Positions 10,756 through 22,320 are shown, counted from the stretch's first letter. The stretch is DNA of 44,142 nucleotides from Chromera velia (GCA_018398765.1 JAHBMJ010000605.1:1-44142), one strand, 5' to 3'. The notes: generated by a model not told the origin, from the letters alone. Translations and numbers: made by a program.

Positions 10756-12997
10756 CTACAGCAAAGCTGGACCGTTTTCTCCCTGGACTTCTTTTTCGAG
10801 ATCTTCAACATCGCGCATGACTGCCTCAGAGTCAGCTGTAGATAGAGGTAGAGGCTCACTGATAACAATGCCGTCAAGTTTGATCTCTTGGACGTTTTTT
10901 GATCCCTCCACACTAAGGGGACGGCACACTTCTTCAGAAGGGTCTGATGAGGAAGGCTGATGGGGCAATTCCTGCGAGTCCGTTGCATCCATTTCATCAG
11001 TGTGTGTTGCCTCTCCCTCTTCATCCCCAGCCACTGAGTCACTGATCTCTTCCTCCTCCTCCCCTTCGCCAGCAGGAGGCACAGGAGAGGAGCACGTCCG
11101 CAGTGCCAAGATCTTCAGGGACTCGTTGTTCGTCACTGTGAAGTTGCCCCCCACACTTCTCAACTGCTCTATCCTGACTGTGGTCAGCGCCGAATTCGTC
11201 GTGTTCCTCCCTCTCCAGTCAGTTCCCCCCACAGTGAAGTGACGTCCCACCGACTCCAAACCGTGCATAGAGAAGAAAGTCAACGCGTCATTCCCCCCAA
11301 TGTACAAATCCCCTCCTACGGATTCAAGCGCGTCCATGCTGAAACTGGTCAACACACAGTTTCTGTGCCTGTCTATACTTCTTGTCAATTCACACACGAC
11401 GTGAAAGAAGCCCCCCACAGATTTCAACCCCCCCAGATCAAAAGTTGTCAACGCACTGTTTCGGCGAATCCGCAAAAACGAACCCACTGACTCAAGAGCA
11501 TGCATCCCAAAAGAGCTCAGACCTGAATTGTCTCGGATGTAAACGCTTCCTCTCACCGATGACAGTGCGTCAAGACTGAAAGTTGTCAGAGCACTACTGT
11601 CTCCAATAAACACGTTACCACCCACCGAAACCAGAGAACTGAGAGAAAAAAGAGCCAACTGTTCATTACCACTCACGGTCAAATTACCAACCGACACCAA
11701 AGAACGACAAGACAACGCAGTCAACCCCCCATTCTCTTGTATCCGAAATTCTCCCCCCACATTTTTCAAAAACCCAAAGTTGATCTCCCTCAAAAAAGGA
11801 TTCCCACCCCCAGGAGCCCCGACCTCAAAACCTGCTTCAACAGTCTCAAGCGCCTCAAAAGACAAACTCTCAAGACGAGAGCAATTCCGAGCTATCACAT
11901 CCCCCCCCTCTCCTGTCTCCCCGTCCCCCCTCACTTCACGAAGCGAAGGGAAGGAGACGGAGAACGGGGTCTTGAACAACGTGTTCTCTATCCGCACCGA
12001 CCCCTCCACCTCTTCCAGATCACTCACGAAACCTAAATCAGGTAGCGCATCTGCTGCACACCGGGAGTCGATCACCAGATCCCCCACCAGCCGTCTCACT
12101 CCCTCCAGGGGAGAAAGGTCGCAAAAGACAGAGACGCTCAGAGTTGAAGTCTCATTCAAAGGAGCGCCTGCTGTCACAACCTCTTCTGCAGATTCATCAC
12201 TCGCAAGTTGAATCTGCAACCACACATGCACCCCACGCATTGAGATGAGAGAGACAGGATAAAAGATTGCACAACGAAAGTCATCCAAGAGAGAGTCCTC
12301 TGAAGAGCAGCCTTGCTTTCTCGCCGACTTGTTCAGTGGTCCGACCTCTCTCGCACAAAACAGGGCACGGGCGAACGAAGCGACAGGTGTGGGTGGGTGG
12401 TGAGGGACGAGACTGGATCTAGAGCGCTCCGTATGTTACACGATGGGGGAGGGTAATGGGAGATAGCCGCTTGTATGCCCTCTGGAATTTGGGCGGACTG
12501 CCCGAGGGGGGGCTCCGCAGAACAACAGAATGGCAGGGCAGACGAAAGAAGTCAGAACTTCCCCGCAGTTTGAACAGCAGGGAGAGGACAGGCAGGGCAG
12601 AGGGAGCTGGATTGAAGAAGATTCGTGGGACAAAAGGGAGTCGGAAAGGGGGAGAAGATCGAGGAGGGGCACGAGTTGCTCGGTTGCAGAAGGGAACTGA
12701 AGTTGAAGCCAGGGAATATCACAGGGAAATCACGATGGAGTAGCGTGTCGGGGAAGGAAAGTAGAGCCACCGGGAGAGAAGAGGAAGCAAAGAAAGTCGA
12801 AGAAAGAAAACGAGACGGCAGTGAAGAGGGCATGGACTTACCGCACGTCTGGGTGCCCCTGTATCAGCATCTCCAAATCTCTTCGCGTCATGGAGAGGTG
12901 ATGCACCCCATCGTAATCTAAGTGGGCGGTTGGGAACTCCACAGACAGTAAAACTGAAGAAGCACAAGAGAAGGAACCACGTAACTGGTACCTTCAT
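10756..12997 (-). CDS. Receptor-L-domain/LRR-type protein, two-exon model with signal peptide
   Basis: The main exon (12297-10756) encodes about 510 residues built from repeats of about 24-28 residues with the pattern LxSVGGxLxIxxNxALTxF, for example ESVGGDLYIGGNDALTFF. This is typical of receptor-L-type beta-helix repeats, as in fungal Ecm33-like wall proteins and receptor ectodomains. The C-terminal 100 residues are acidic and Ser-rich, with no membrane segment. The exon has no early ATG at its 5' edge. I therefore join it to a short exon 12997-12842 that starts MKVPVTWFLLLCFFSF (a good signal peptide) and ends at a GTAAGT donor in phase 0. The acceptor would be CAGAG|GAC at 12298/12297, also phase 0. 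The join is inference: another frame of the first exon (containing DYDGVHHLSMTRRDLEM) also looks protein-like, and the internal ATG at 12240 is an alternative start. A secreted or surface role is likely if the signal peptide is right. Confidence 0.65.
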
Positions 12998-13510
12998 GCT
13001 GCTTGGATCTGATCGAAGAATTGGCACTGAGAGAACCACAGCCAGGTTGGACTCTGGGCCCAAAACAGACGGACACTGAGCTGATTGGTCGCACGTTTCG
13101 ACAGGACAGGTTGAAGACTGCGAGGCTTGAAACAAGACACTTATAATTGAAGATGCTGTAATCACAGCACTCAGCACATCTGAGAACGGATTGTTGGACG
13201 AGTTTTTGACGCACGCAGGGAAAGGGGCAGCTTAGGGGCTGCGATCGATGCGCGCCGCCACAATGAAAAAGGGTCCCGGGCCGCGCCCCCCGCGCCGCCT
13301 GGAGCGCGCGAATCTGGATCGAGCGATTCCATAATATTCCATGTGTTTCCTGAAGAAAGAAACAGAGTCGAGCCAGTCAACTCGCGGACAGCTAGATGCA
13401 TTCTCAGCCAATTGTCTAGCTCGGTGCCATCTACGGGAAGGGAAAAACTTTCGATCGGAAAGACCCTGAGGTCTCCACGTCTGTGTCGGCAGGGAGCGGC
13501 AGCGTGCAGG
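12998..13510. promoter_or_regulatory. Probable divergent upstream region between two genes
   Basis: This 0.5-kb interval lies between the putative start of the receptor-L gene (-) and the start of the transporter gene (+). It should contain both 5' UTRs and promoters. It includes a GC-rich block at 13230-13320. I see no TATA box or other named element, so this is a positional inference only. Confidence 0.35.
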
Positions 13511-16500
13511 ATGTTGCTCAAAGTGCTCATCACTGCAACAGTGGCTGGGGTTCTCCATGTGTTGTTGGGACCCGACCACATAAGTGCGATTGTGACAATC
13601 TGTGTGTGCCAGCGATGCACAGCTTTCTTCTACGGAATAAGATGGGGCATAGGTATGTTCCTGGAAGCCGCTTGCTGCATGTGTCGCCGCAGACCCAAAT
13701 ATTTTGTGTATTTTAAACTGTCTTTCTGACCTTGCTTCTTCTGGATGCCTTCAGGTCACTCTATCGGCTTGCTGCTCTGCGGCATGCTGATGCGGTTGTT
13801 GACGATGATGAACACCGAAGCATCTGCCTCTGGGACAAAGAAGGTAGACACGGTATTGAACTACATTGCAGGGGTTGCGATGGTTCTCTTCGGTGTCTAC
13901 TACGCCTTTGAGTCAGCCAAAGAGCTCTCGAAGCCTCCAGCTGAGCAGGACGGCCAAGCGGAGGTGGTGGAAGTTCGCGTCCATCCCTCAGCATCTGGCT
14001 TCGCTTATACAACAGACATTGCACTAGAGGACGCGAGGGATGAGTTTGGGGAGGAGGAGGGTAGTCCGGAAGGGGAGGGGTCACCCAGATGGAAGCCCAA
14101 ACCAGGAGACGAAAGGAGACGGATTGTTGGTCAGCCTTCCTTTGTTCGGGTACCGTGCGATGACGGTGGGAGTTCCGAAAGCTTACAGGACTCTCTACTT
14201 GAGTCTGGCACGCATGCAAGTGCTGGAGAGTCGCGGTCACCGACTGAGGCGGGGAGTTTTCGGGAATGGGAGCGGAGGTCGGAGGCTGGTGAGGGGGATG
14301 CACAAATGCATCTTGAGGAAGGGGCGGGGGTGCATAAAGCTCCGTCAGCACGGCAGAAGAGGAAGAAAAAGCGGAAGGGCTTTGTACCGTTGGTGTCTTC
14401 TGGAAGCCCTGTATTTCCGTCTGTGTCTGCATCTTCCTCTTCTTCTCCCGGGCCTGCATTGAATGTTTCCAATTTAACACCCACAACCATCGAGCCCATA
14501 GGGAAGGAGGGAGAGGGCATGGACGCCGAATCGTTCAGCAATAGTCCAGCAGAAGGGAGGGGAGGGGGAGAGGATTCTTCCCTACCACCATCCCCGGTGG
14601 GAGGGAGGGAGGGGTTGACGCACGATGGCGCTAAAGGAAAGCCGCACAATTCCAAAGTGGTCCCGCTAGGCGCTAGATGGGAAGGGGGAGAAGGCTCAGA
14701 TCCAGACGTTGCCTCCTGGGCCGCTTTCGGGACACAGGAGCGAAGACGCTTCGAGTCTGCATCAAGCCCTTCTGAGACGCCAGTAGGTAGTCGTGACAGA
14801 TTGCGTCAATCGAATGGGGCCTCTCCTGAGAGTGCCGTCTCTCCCGCGGTTGACGTTCGGCTGCAGACGTTTGGAGCCGAATTTGGAGGGGGGGGTGTTT
14901 GGAAGGGGTTCACATCTCCCACGATGGTGGGGGCGTTGGATGAGGGTGGCGTGGGGGTGTCTGGGAGGGCGGGGGAGCACGAGCCCGGGAAAAAAAGATT
15001 TTGTTGCGGTTGCACTGTGCAGACTGCTGCCTCTCTTGCTTGTGGTGTTCTCCATGGGGTAGCAGGTTTGTGGGGTGTGTCTGCCTATAGGTTCATCTGC
15101 CTTTCTACATGTCTACTTGTTGTGTCGCTGTGTGGCCCGTTCAAAGAGTGCGTTGGTTTTCTAGTCTTCCGCGCGATCGCTATTCCTGTGTCGCAGAGGA
15201 CCTTCTGCATCTTGATCCGTGCGCCTTCACCGACCCCCCCGAGCTCGACGTGTACCGTTGATCGGCTCTCGTTTCTTTTCTCTTTCTGGCAAGGTTGCAT
15301 AAAACACAAAAAGAGTGGGAAGGAATGCATTTCAGGCCCCTGCTCTGCATCTTTTCCGCCTTCATACATCTCTATACGCATGGCATTTTTGTTTGGCTGC
15401 CACTCATTCATTGCAGCAAGGCTTGTATAGATGCATAGATCTAGTCCACATATTTGGCTGCTCTTTCTCGGAATGCGCCCGTAGGACTCTGACAAAATGG
15501 GAAACACAATCGAGAGGAGGGTTCATGATGACGACTAAGTTCGAACGAGGGATTTCTTCCTTTCCTCTGTCGTGTCCTCTGTTCTCCCTGCGTGTTGCGA
15601 ATTTCCGTCTGTTTTCCTGCAGGTCCTGGAGGCATTTTGGGTCTCCTGCCTGCCTCTCGGTACAAGAGCATTGTGGACTCTGTGGTGTACCTGTTTGTGT
15701 TCCTGGCAGTAACAACTCTGACGATGGGGATGCTTGCTGCGGGATGGGGAGAATGTCAGTCAGTCTCTCTCTCTGTCTCTCTCTCTCTCTCTCTTATCTG
15801 CCTGGCTGTTCTTCGTGTTTATGTTTCTCTCTGTCCCTTCGTTTCTCCTCAGTATGGTTGATGGTCTCTGCCTGTACGGAAGAGAGGAAAAAGAAAGAAA
15901 TCTGCAGTCTGCCTGCCTGCTTGCCTGTCCGTTTTGACGATCAGGCAAGTGAAGGAAAGGAAAGAAAAGGAAAAACACGTGATCGGCCTGTCCATTTTTC
16001 TCGATGTTCTTTTATTTGTTAGTTCGCGACTTAGGCCGTCGCTGCCTGCCTGCCAACGTTGCTTTGATGACCGCATCACTGCTTTGTTTTTTATTATCTT
16101 CTTTCACTCCGTCCTTCCTTCCTTCCTTCCTTCCTTCCTTCCTTTCTGGTCTTTTGCACACGTGAACAAAAGAGAAAAGGTGAAAAGACTTAGTGTGTCT
16201 GTTCGTCAGCGGCGGGGACTGAAGAGAGGGACAGAACAATCTTTCCCTCTGCCTTTCCGTCTGTCTGCCTGTCTGCCTGCCTGCCCGCGTTGCTTGATTG
16301 TTGTTCTGTTCTTTTGTCTTTGTTCTTTCTTCCTTCTGTCTATTGTGTACATGAAGAAAAGAAGGGAGAAGAAACATATAGTCTGTCTGTCTGGGTGGGT
16401 GGAATGACGGAAGGAAGGAAGGAGGGAAGGAAGGAAGGAAGGAGGGAAGGAAGGAAGGAAGGAAAGAAGGAAGGAAGAGAGAAAGTAAAGAAAAGACGAA

Positions 16501-16621
16501 ATACTCTGTCTGTCTTGCATCAAAAGGAACAAAGGAAGCGAAAAAGCGAAGTCATATGATCTGTCTGTCTGCCTGTCAGAAAGAAAGGAAGCGAAAAAGT
16601 AAAGTGAGGAAAAGACGATTA

Positions 16622-16656
<35 letters not shown>

Positions 16657-17978
16657 CCCCACAATAGAAACGATGACGGTGAATGGAAGTGTCCAAAATG
16701 TAAAGCGACCTTCTCAAGCGAACGGGGTCTGACGACCCACCAAACCCACCCCAACGGAAAGAAGAGGTGCAAAGAGAACATCCAAGCAGCAGCAGTGCTT
16801 CACGAGCCCCCTCCCCCCGCCCCCGCCCCGGCCCCCCCGCAGTCTTCTTCATCTTCCAATCCGGATCCGAACCCTCCCCTCCCACCTCCCTTCCTTCCCC
16901 CTTCTTCCTCCTCTTCATCGTCTTGCTCCTCCTCCTCCTCCTCAGCTATCGCAGCAGCAGTACCGAATCTTCCGGCTCCCCCCGAAGACCCTCCCCCTGA
17001 AGCCCCACCATTATCGCAACCCCCCTGGAGAAGGTCGTCACCAGAAAAATCAAGAAGGCTGCACCGAACAGAAGAGAACGAGCCAGAGCCAGATGCAGCC
17101 GCCGCCCCAGATCCCATGCCAGCCCCCGTCTCTGGCCCAGCCGCAGCACCCAATTCCGCCTCGGCTTCTGCTTCTGCTTCTAGCGACATCCCCCACCGAG
17201 CTTCCACGCACGACCAAGAACATCAAAACCCGTCCCCTTCAGAACAGGAATCCTGAGAGAGAGAAGAGGTTCTGGAGAAGGTTTTCAGCCCCACCAGCAC
17301 CGTCGCTCTTTCGGTATGGGACTTTGAGAGTTTCGTTACCGCCGAAAGAGTCCTCCCGCAAGATAAGAAGACAAAGCATCAGAAGAATCCCCCTCCGCAG
17401 GGGCGCCCCCCCACCCCCCCACCCCTGTCTAAAGACCATGACGGTGCCGGTCCCCGCGTGCAGTTTTCTTTTTTTTTTTTTTCTTTTTTCAATTTCTGAA
17501 TTTTTTCCGTCTTGTCTTTTTTTCTCTTTCCTGTCTTGAGTGGAAGCAGCAGAGGAGTAGCGTGTGAAACCAGTGATCACGTGAAAGTCTGTCGGGAGGT
17601 GGAGAGGCAAGGGGCGCTTAACTCTCACCTTTCGGGCCCTCTGCCCACGCTGTTTGATTGTTGGTGCTGTTCTTTTGTCTTTGTTCTTTCTTTCTTTTTG
17701 TCTGTGGTGTTCACGAAGAAAAAGAGGGAGAAGAAGAAACATATAGTCTGTCTGTCTGTCTGTCTAGAAAAGACGATATAGTCTGTCTGTCTGTCTGTCT
17801 GTCTGTCGGGCCCCCTGCCCACGCTGTTTGTTGGTGCTGTTCTTTTGTCTTTGTTCTTTCTTTCTTTTTGTCTGTTGTGCTCATGAAGAAAAGAAGGGAG
17901 AAGAAGAAACATGTAGTCTGTCTGAGAAGAAGAAACATATAGTCTGTCTGTTTGAAAAGGAGGGAAAGAAACTATATA

Positions 17979-18010
<32 letters not shown>

Positions 18011-18613
18011 TGTCTGAATGAATGAAGAAGGAGAAAAAGGGAAAGAAAAGACGATATAGTCTGTCTGTCTGTGACGTTGTGCCTATCAGTCGGTCGGCTG
18101 GTCTTTGTTTCAGCTGGGTTGAAAGAGATCGTTTGGGGAACGGGAACAAAATTAAGGGAAGGGAAACATTATGATGCAGAATGTCTCTTGGGCTCTTCTA
18201 TGAGTAGAAAGGATCTGTACGTGATTTCTTGCTGGATTAAGGTGGATTAGTTGTGTCTGACCATGTTTGAACATGGGTGTCCTTCCTTCCTCTTCCGAAG
18301 GGCTCTTTGGTTGCGCGTTTTCAGTTTGGACTCTCCGGCGTGGTGGACTCGGTGTGCATGCAGTTCAATTTCCCCCTAAGGCTTGTGCATCATGCAGGCC
18401 TCGCCCTTACATAAACGTCGCATACGGTGAATGCAAAGAGACGCGTGATTCCCTGTGTCCGCCTGCATGCATGCAGTCACGTACCGAGTATCGGCACCTT
18501 CTCGGGCCGTGTTGATAGGCGTCCACATCTTCTCCTGCCTTGCGTCCATTGGAGTGGGGGTGTTGTGGATCGTCCTCACAGCCATGGGTATACTGGATGA
18601 AGTTTTCGATTAG
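13511..18613 (+). CDS. Nickel/cobalt-transporter-like (NiCoT/UreH-type) membrane protein, four exons
   Basis: Model exons 13511-13652, 13755-15065, 15623-15754 and 18477-18613 join in consistent phases to give about 573 residues, ending at TAG 18611-18613. The first membrane segment carries GVLHVLLGPDHISA, the metal-binding H..GPDH signature of the high-affinity nickel-transport family found in plants and algae. Exon 2 starts GHSIGLLLCGMLMRLL and contains a third segment (about residues 78-103). A second signature, GVLHGVAGPGGILGLLPA, spans the exon 2/3 junction. Exon 3 gives a further segment, and exon 4 the last (GVHIFSCLASIGVGVLW). Between segments 3 and 4 sits a roughly 355-residue Ser/Gly/Glu-rich insertion (about 104-459), far longer than usual for the family. 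It is probably a disordered loop. Metal specificity and target membrane cannot be told from sequence. The GTG at 13343 is in frame, but the first ATG at 13511 starts just before segment 1, so I chose it. Confidence 0.8.
15755..18476. repeat. 2.7-kb transporter intron filled with interspersed and simple repeats
   Basis: The intron holds (CTTC)n at about 16112-16145, a complementary (GGAA)n-type tract at about 16410-16480, and many (TCTG)n runs. It also holds at least three copies of a module of about 110 bp (near 16290-16400, 17645-17765 and 17822-17940). Each starts around 'ctgttcttttgtctttg', passes through 'gaagaaaagaagggagaag' or similar, and ends in 'catatagtctgtctg'. Between these lies a zinc-finger ORF fragment. 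Confidence 0.8.
16603..17781 (+). pseudogene. C2H2 zinc-finger ORF fragment inside the transporter intron, possibly retroelement-derived
   Basis: A frame open from 16603 encodes a canonical C2H2 finger at about 16690-16755, CPKCKATFSSERGLTTHQTH (C-x2-C-x12-H-x3-H). A Pro/Ser/Ala-rich linker of about 150 residues follows, up to a TGA at 17254-17256. The same frame stays open past the TGA to 17781, first as a plausible acidic segment (SVWDFESFVTAERVLPQ) and then as low-complexity sequence. A single finger followed by a Pro-rich linker resembles the N-terminus of non-LTR retroelement proteins, but no RT or endonuclease follows, so that origin is inference. It lies on the same strand as the host gene and has no clear start codon (upstream is a TCTG repeat). 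Confidence 0.45.
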
Positions 18614-20190
18614 TCCGCTTTCGTTTAAAAGAACGAACGGTCGTAAAAAAACACTATAGTGACTAGTAAGACCGGTGATCGACGAGCTTAACTTTATTTT
18701 TATGTCATACTCACCATCATGCATCACCTAGTGCATCACCACCATAAACCTATAGTCATAACTAGGGTCATAAACCCTAGCATAAACCATGCATCATTTT
18801 AGTGAGTGTAGTGATTAGTGGTGCCCTAGAGCACTGTCGCCGTTTTATCTCATAGAGGTCGCCCCCGCATACAGGTTTACAAAATTACATTGTGTTCACT
18901 ATTTAGGGCTGGAGCCCTAGGCCTGCCGCCTACGTAGCAGTTGTCTGACGTCCTAGCTGACGTCCGTCTTGCACCATATATACATCCATGCGCATTACTA
19001 AGTATATTACTCTACACCTAGCTTCATACATTTCCACACCATACTACATACATACATGTAACGACACATCCCATCGATCATATACCATCCGAGTCACTAT
19101 CGGATCATATATCCTAGTATACATGATGATACATCGAATGATCTTCAAATGAGTGTTTAATTTAAATTCTATATTGTCTAAGTATGACCTAGAGTGTGAC
19201 ATATAGTGTGGTATGTGATTGCTATATATATGTCTTCATTGAGGTCATCGATCATCAGAAAAAAAAGTTGTTATAAACTCGGTGCTAGACTCCGAGTCGG
19301 TGTAAGGACTATTTTTTTTTGTTTGAAAATCACTCCTATAGGATTCAATAAATACAAATTTAAAAACTGAGTTAAACTGTATCAAAAACCGTATATAATT
19401 CAACACATAAATTTATTGGTACGTTTAAATATATGTATAGGGAAAACACAAGAAAATGCTTAAATTAAATTAATTTGAAATGAAATAAGTCTTTATAGAA
19501 AAAACGTATTTTTTGTTGCAAGATCTGTACAGTACAGTCTAACCATACAGACTGTACCGGCGAACTCGAATCTTTATCCCCGAATTAAAGTTCTCTTGTT
19601 CATTATAGCCTAGTCGTTCAAGCTCAAGTTAGCCTACCACCAAACTGCCTTTCTTAATAAAATTTTATGATGTTTGCTTCATGTACTTGACTATCGCACT
19701 CCGAGTCTGATCGAGTGGCTGCCTCTTCAAGTTCTTTTTTTAACCAAAAAATTAAGACAAAGCTATACAAAACCCTGAAGACCTTCACAAGTGACGGAGC
19801 TAGCTGTGTATTCTTGGCTACCCCATATGATTACCTTAAGGTGTACTTGTTAGCGCAACATGGCATGTACATGGCATGTCTTTGGGGCCACGGTCAAAGC
19901 TAGCCAATTTTGATCAATCAATCGAGATTTCGATTGACATGTACGTTTGCAACACTGCACTGCAGAAACCGAACTGATCGACCGTTTGTCTAGGGAAAGT
20001 ACTGAACCAACAGAACTTCTGAATGTGTTGAGAAGGGATCTGTGAGCTCTAGACTTAATTCAAGAACAGTCAGACTGGATCCTAGTAGATCTTAGAAGTA
20101 GTAAGAAAGATAGTAGGACAGATTGTATTTATATCAGCGTGTCAGACTCCTGTGTCGCTATATCCGATTTTCTTCTCTTTCCTTCATCCC
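18614..20190. other. Intergenic, no gene seen
   Basis: AT-rich with many stops in all frames. Short palindromic pieces occur, such as the 'cggtgctagactccgagtc' region near 19280-19305. It separates the transporter stop from the 3' end of the retroelement. Confidence 0.6.
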
Positions 20191-20378
20191 TAAAGGAGAT
20201 TCTAGGAAATTGAAAGTCTCTTCTAACAGCTGAGATCCTATGTTGTCTGTGTACAAATGTATCGGTAGGAGCACACAGTCAATCTACCATAATCCAGTAC
20301 AATCCAACAGGCTGCTGTCTGATTCAATTGGAATTTATCGAATACATGCTAATTACATGACATACAAAAAACGCATGC

Positions 20379-20441
20379 ATGCGAAAAACCATCGGAGACT
20401 GACGCTTCGCATACACGCCGAGCTAAACATTAATAGCTCGG
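20379..20441. repeat. Two hairpins in the element 3' UTR
   Basis: Stem 1 pairs ATGCGAA (20379-20385) with TTCGCAT (20406-20412). Stem 2 pairs CCGAGCTA (20418-20425) with TAGCTCGG (20434-20441) around an 8-nt loop. Both stems are intact in copy 2 (for example 26229-26252) despite nearby substitutions. They could be part of an RNA recognised by the RT. I could not fit the surrounding sequence to a hammerhead core. Confidence 0.5.
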
Positions 20442-20561
20442 AATCAGCATGCCAATTAATCGCAGTATTACGTCGATCCTTGCAAGTTGATGGATAGACC
20501 GTAGGCATGATTAGAGAACACACGTAGTGTCCCGCGCGCGACGCCCCTCCGTATCCATACC

Positions 20562-20581
20562 GCTGTCTCTTGTCTATCGCT
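20562..20581. other. Conserved 20-nt 3' UTR block, copy 1
   Basis: The sequence 'gctgtctcttgtctatcgct' has one mismatch to the identical 20-mers of copies 2 and 3, and lies about 75-95 bp past the RT stop. Confidence 0.55.
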
Positions 20582-20655
20582 GACGGTTCTCAGGTGTACT
20601 TGCGGAAGTAAACGACAACAAAAGGCCGTAACGTTAAAAATCAGTCATATGTAGA

Positions 20656-22320
20656 TTATTTTAGAACAAAACAAAGAAAGGACAAACGCGCCTTCCAAAG
20701 AGAACGAAGACCATCATCACCAGTCTGACGGACTGCAGACATGAATAAATCAAGCAAAAATGAAACAGGCCATCTCAAAATATACAACTCCAAAAACAGA
20801 AAAGTAAGTTTGTCAACCAGGACAACCGCAAATACATTACAAGAAAGAAGTGTCCGGATAAGATGAGAGGATATTAGGCCCTTCTTGGCCGAAACAGAAG
20901 GAACACAGGAGAAAGCATGCATCAGACGCACTCTACGAAGTGAAGGTAGGTTAAGAAAAGACGACCATCCTCCAGAAATGGGCAACAGAGAAAAAGCAAC
21001 CAAATCATGAAAGAAATTAAAAAGAACATCACGGTTAGGATTAACAGCAGCAAAAAGCAAAATCGAAGGAGATTCCAGCAAAGAGAAAAGATATAGACCA
21101 AGCACCGTAGATCCCTTCTAACGCTCTAAAATGCATGTAGGACTGTAGAAGTCTTCCTCAAGTAACTTTTCCATCATAGGGTCATCCGACACGTCACTCA
21201 TACCACAGTCAGACCTAAAAACAATCGTTCTATCGTCCATGTATCTCCCTGCCATCCATTTTTCCCCCTCCCATGAAGGCTTCAATCTCATCAATGCAAT
21301 AGAGTACTCTTTCTGCGCGGCAAAAAATCGGGCCCCACCAGGAGAGTATGGACTCCTTTGAGGAAAACCTTCATGCTGTCTGACCATCTTCCGTTGAACC
21401 CAAATTACATTCAAAACAAAATCAAGATTAATTATACGAGCCAGCATATCAAGAGGGCAAGAAAGTGTATTCGTATAATTGCAGTGGAAGGATAAAAAAG
21501 CAACAGGTTTTAAGTAACGTCTCCGAGAATACCACTTCTCACCCTCTCCCGGACCCGCCTCCTTAATATAAAAAGACTTATGGGTGGGCAACACAACAAA
21601 GCGATATCTAGAGGAAGAATGAATGAAATAAACAAAGTCATTCAAACAAGAAAGGAAATCAGCTCTGGGTAGAGAGGGAAAAAATGCTTTGATGTCATCC
21701 ACCAACAGACCAAGTCCACCCTAAGGCTAATACGAATTAGAAGAAACACACGAGCTATGATCTGCAAGTCTCCTAAACCCTGAATTAAATATCCCAACCT
21801 TATCCTGAAAAACAAAGACAGAGTCAAAGTCATAATGTGGCGAAAAGTAAGAAAGACAGCCATTCAAAGCCTTGCAAAGGAAAGAGAAAATCTCACGTCT
21901 GGCGTGTCTCTTGTAAGATACCAATGGCCTGTATTTCAAAGAGGACCAAGACTCAAGGAGCTCCCCCTCAACTCCCCAAGACTTACGTTTCACCCAAAGG
22001 ATCCCAATCCCAAAGTAGTGTTTCTTCCTGTCGAATTTCTTGAACTGATTCAAAAAAGACACCCATGTATCCTTTTCATTCGGAAAACCATTCTCCAGAA
22101 GGTCCAAACAAGCAGAAAACTCACCCTCCCCAATTCTTCCATAAGAAGAATAAAAAAGAAAAGCTCTCGCCACTGCCTCAATGTAGTTCCCTTTACATAA
22201 AAAAGCCAGATCTCTTCTGGCCTTGTCAACTGGCACAACCGTTAGAGCAGTCAATAACTTTCTGATTGTCATAGACTTCCTTGGGACGGCCGGCCCCTTT
22301 CTTATTTGCCTGAGCATACG
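20656..22320 (-). pseudogene. Reverse transcriptase region of copy 1
   Basis: This frame follows the proposed +1 shift. Order of motifs: VVPVDKARRDLAF (the DK-containing finger block), SSLKYRPLVSYKRHARRE (motif 2-like), DDIKAFFPSLPR (motif A), EGFPQRSPYSPGG (motif B), then RYMDD at 21246-21232 (motif C, catalytic Asp pair) and CILER leading to the thumb. The thumb continues in the same frame after a TAG at 21118-21120 and ends at 20656. Two further stops (TAG CCT TAG, just after SCVSSNSY) replace Trp codons that copy 2 still has. Without these point mutations the frame would be about 554 codons. The enzyme would copy element RNA, probably primed by the endonuclease nick. Assignment rests on the A/B/C motifs and their order; the subfamily is inferred from the fused GIY-YIG. 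Confidence 0.8.

Noticed and set aside
13171-13620. Minus-strand ORF antisense to the transporter exon 1
   Set aside because: It has no domain, and the plus strand there carries a clear NiCoT signature.
19245-19262. Hammerhead-like CTGATGA on the minus strand
   Set aside because: No GAAA core at the required place and no closing stems; other CTGATGA matches (29411, 29561) also fail.
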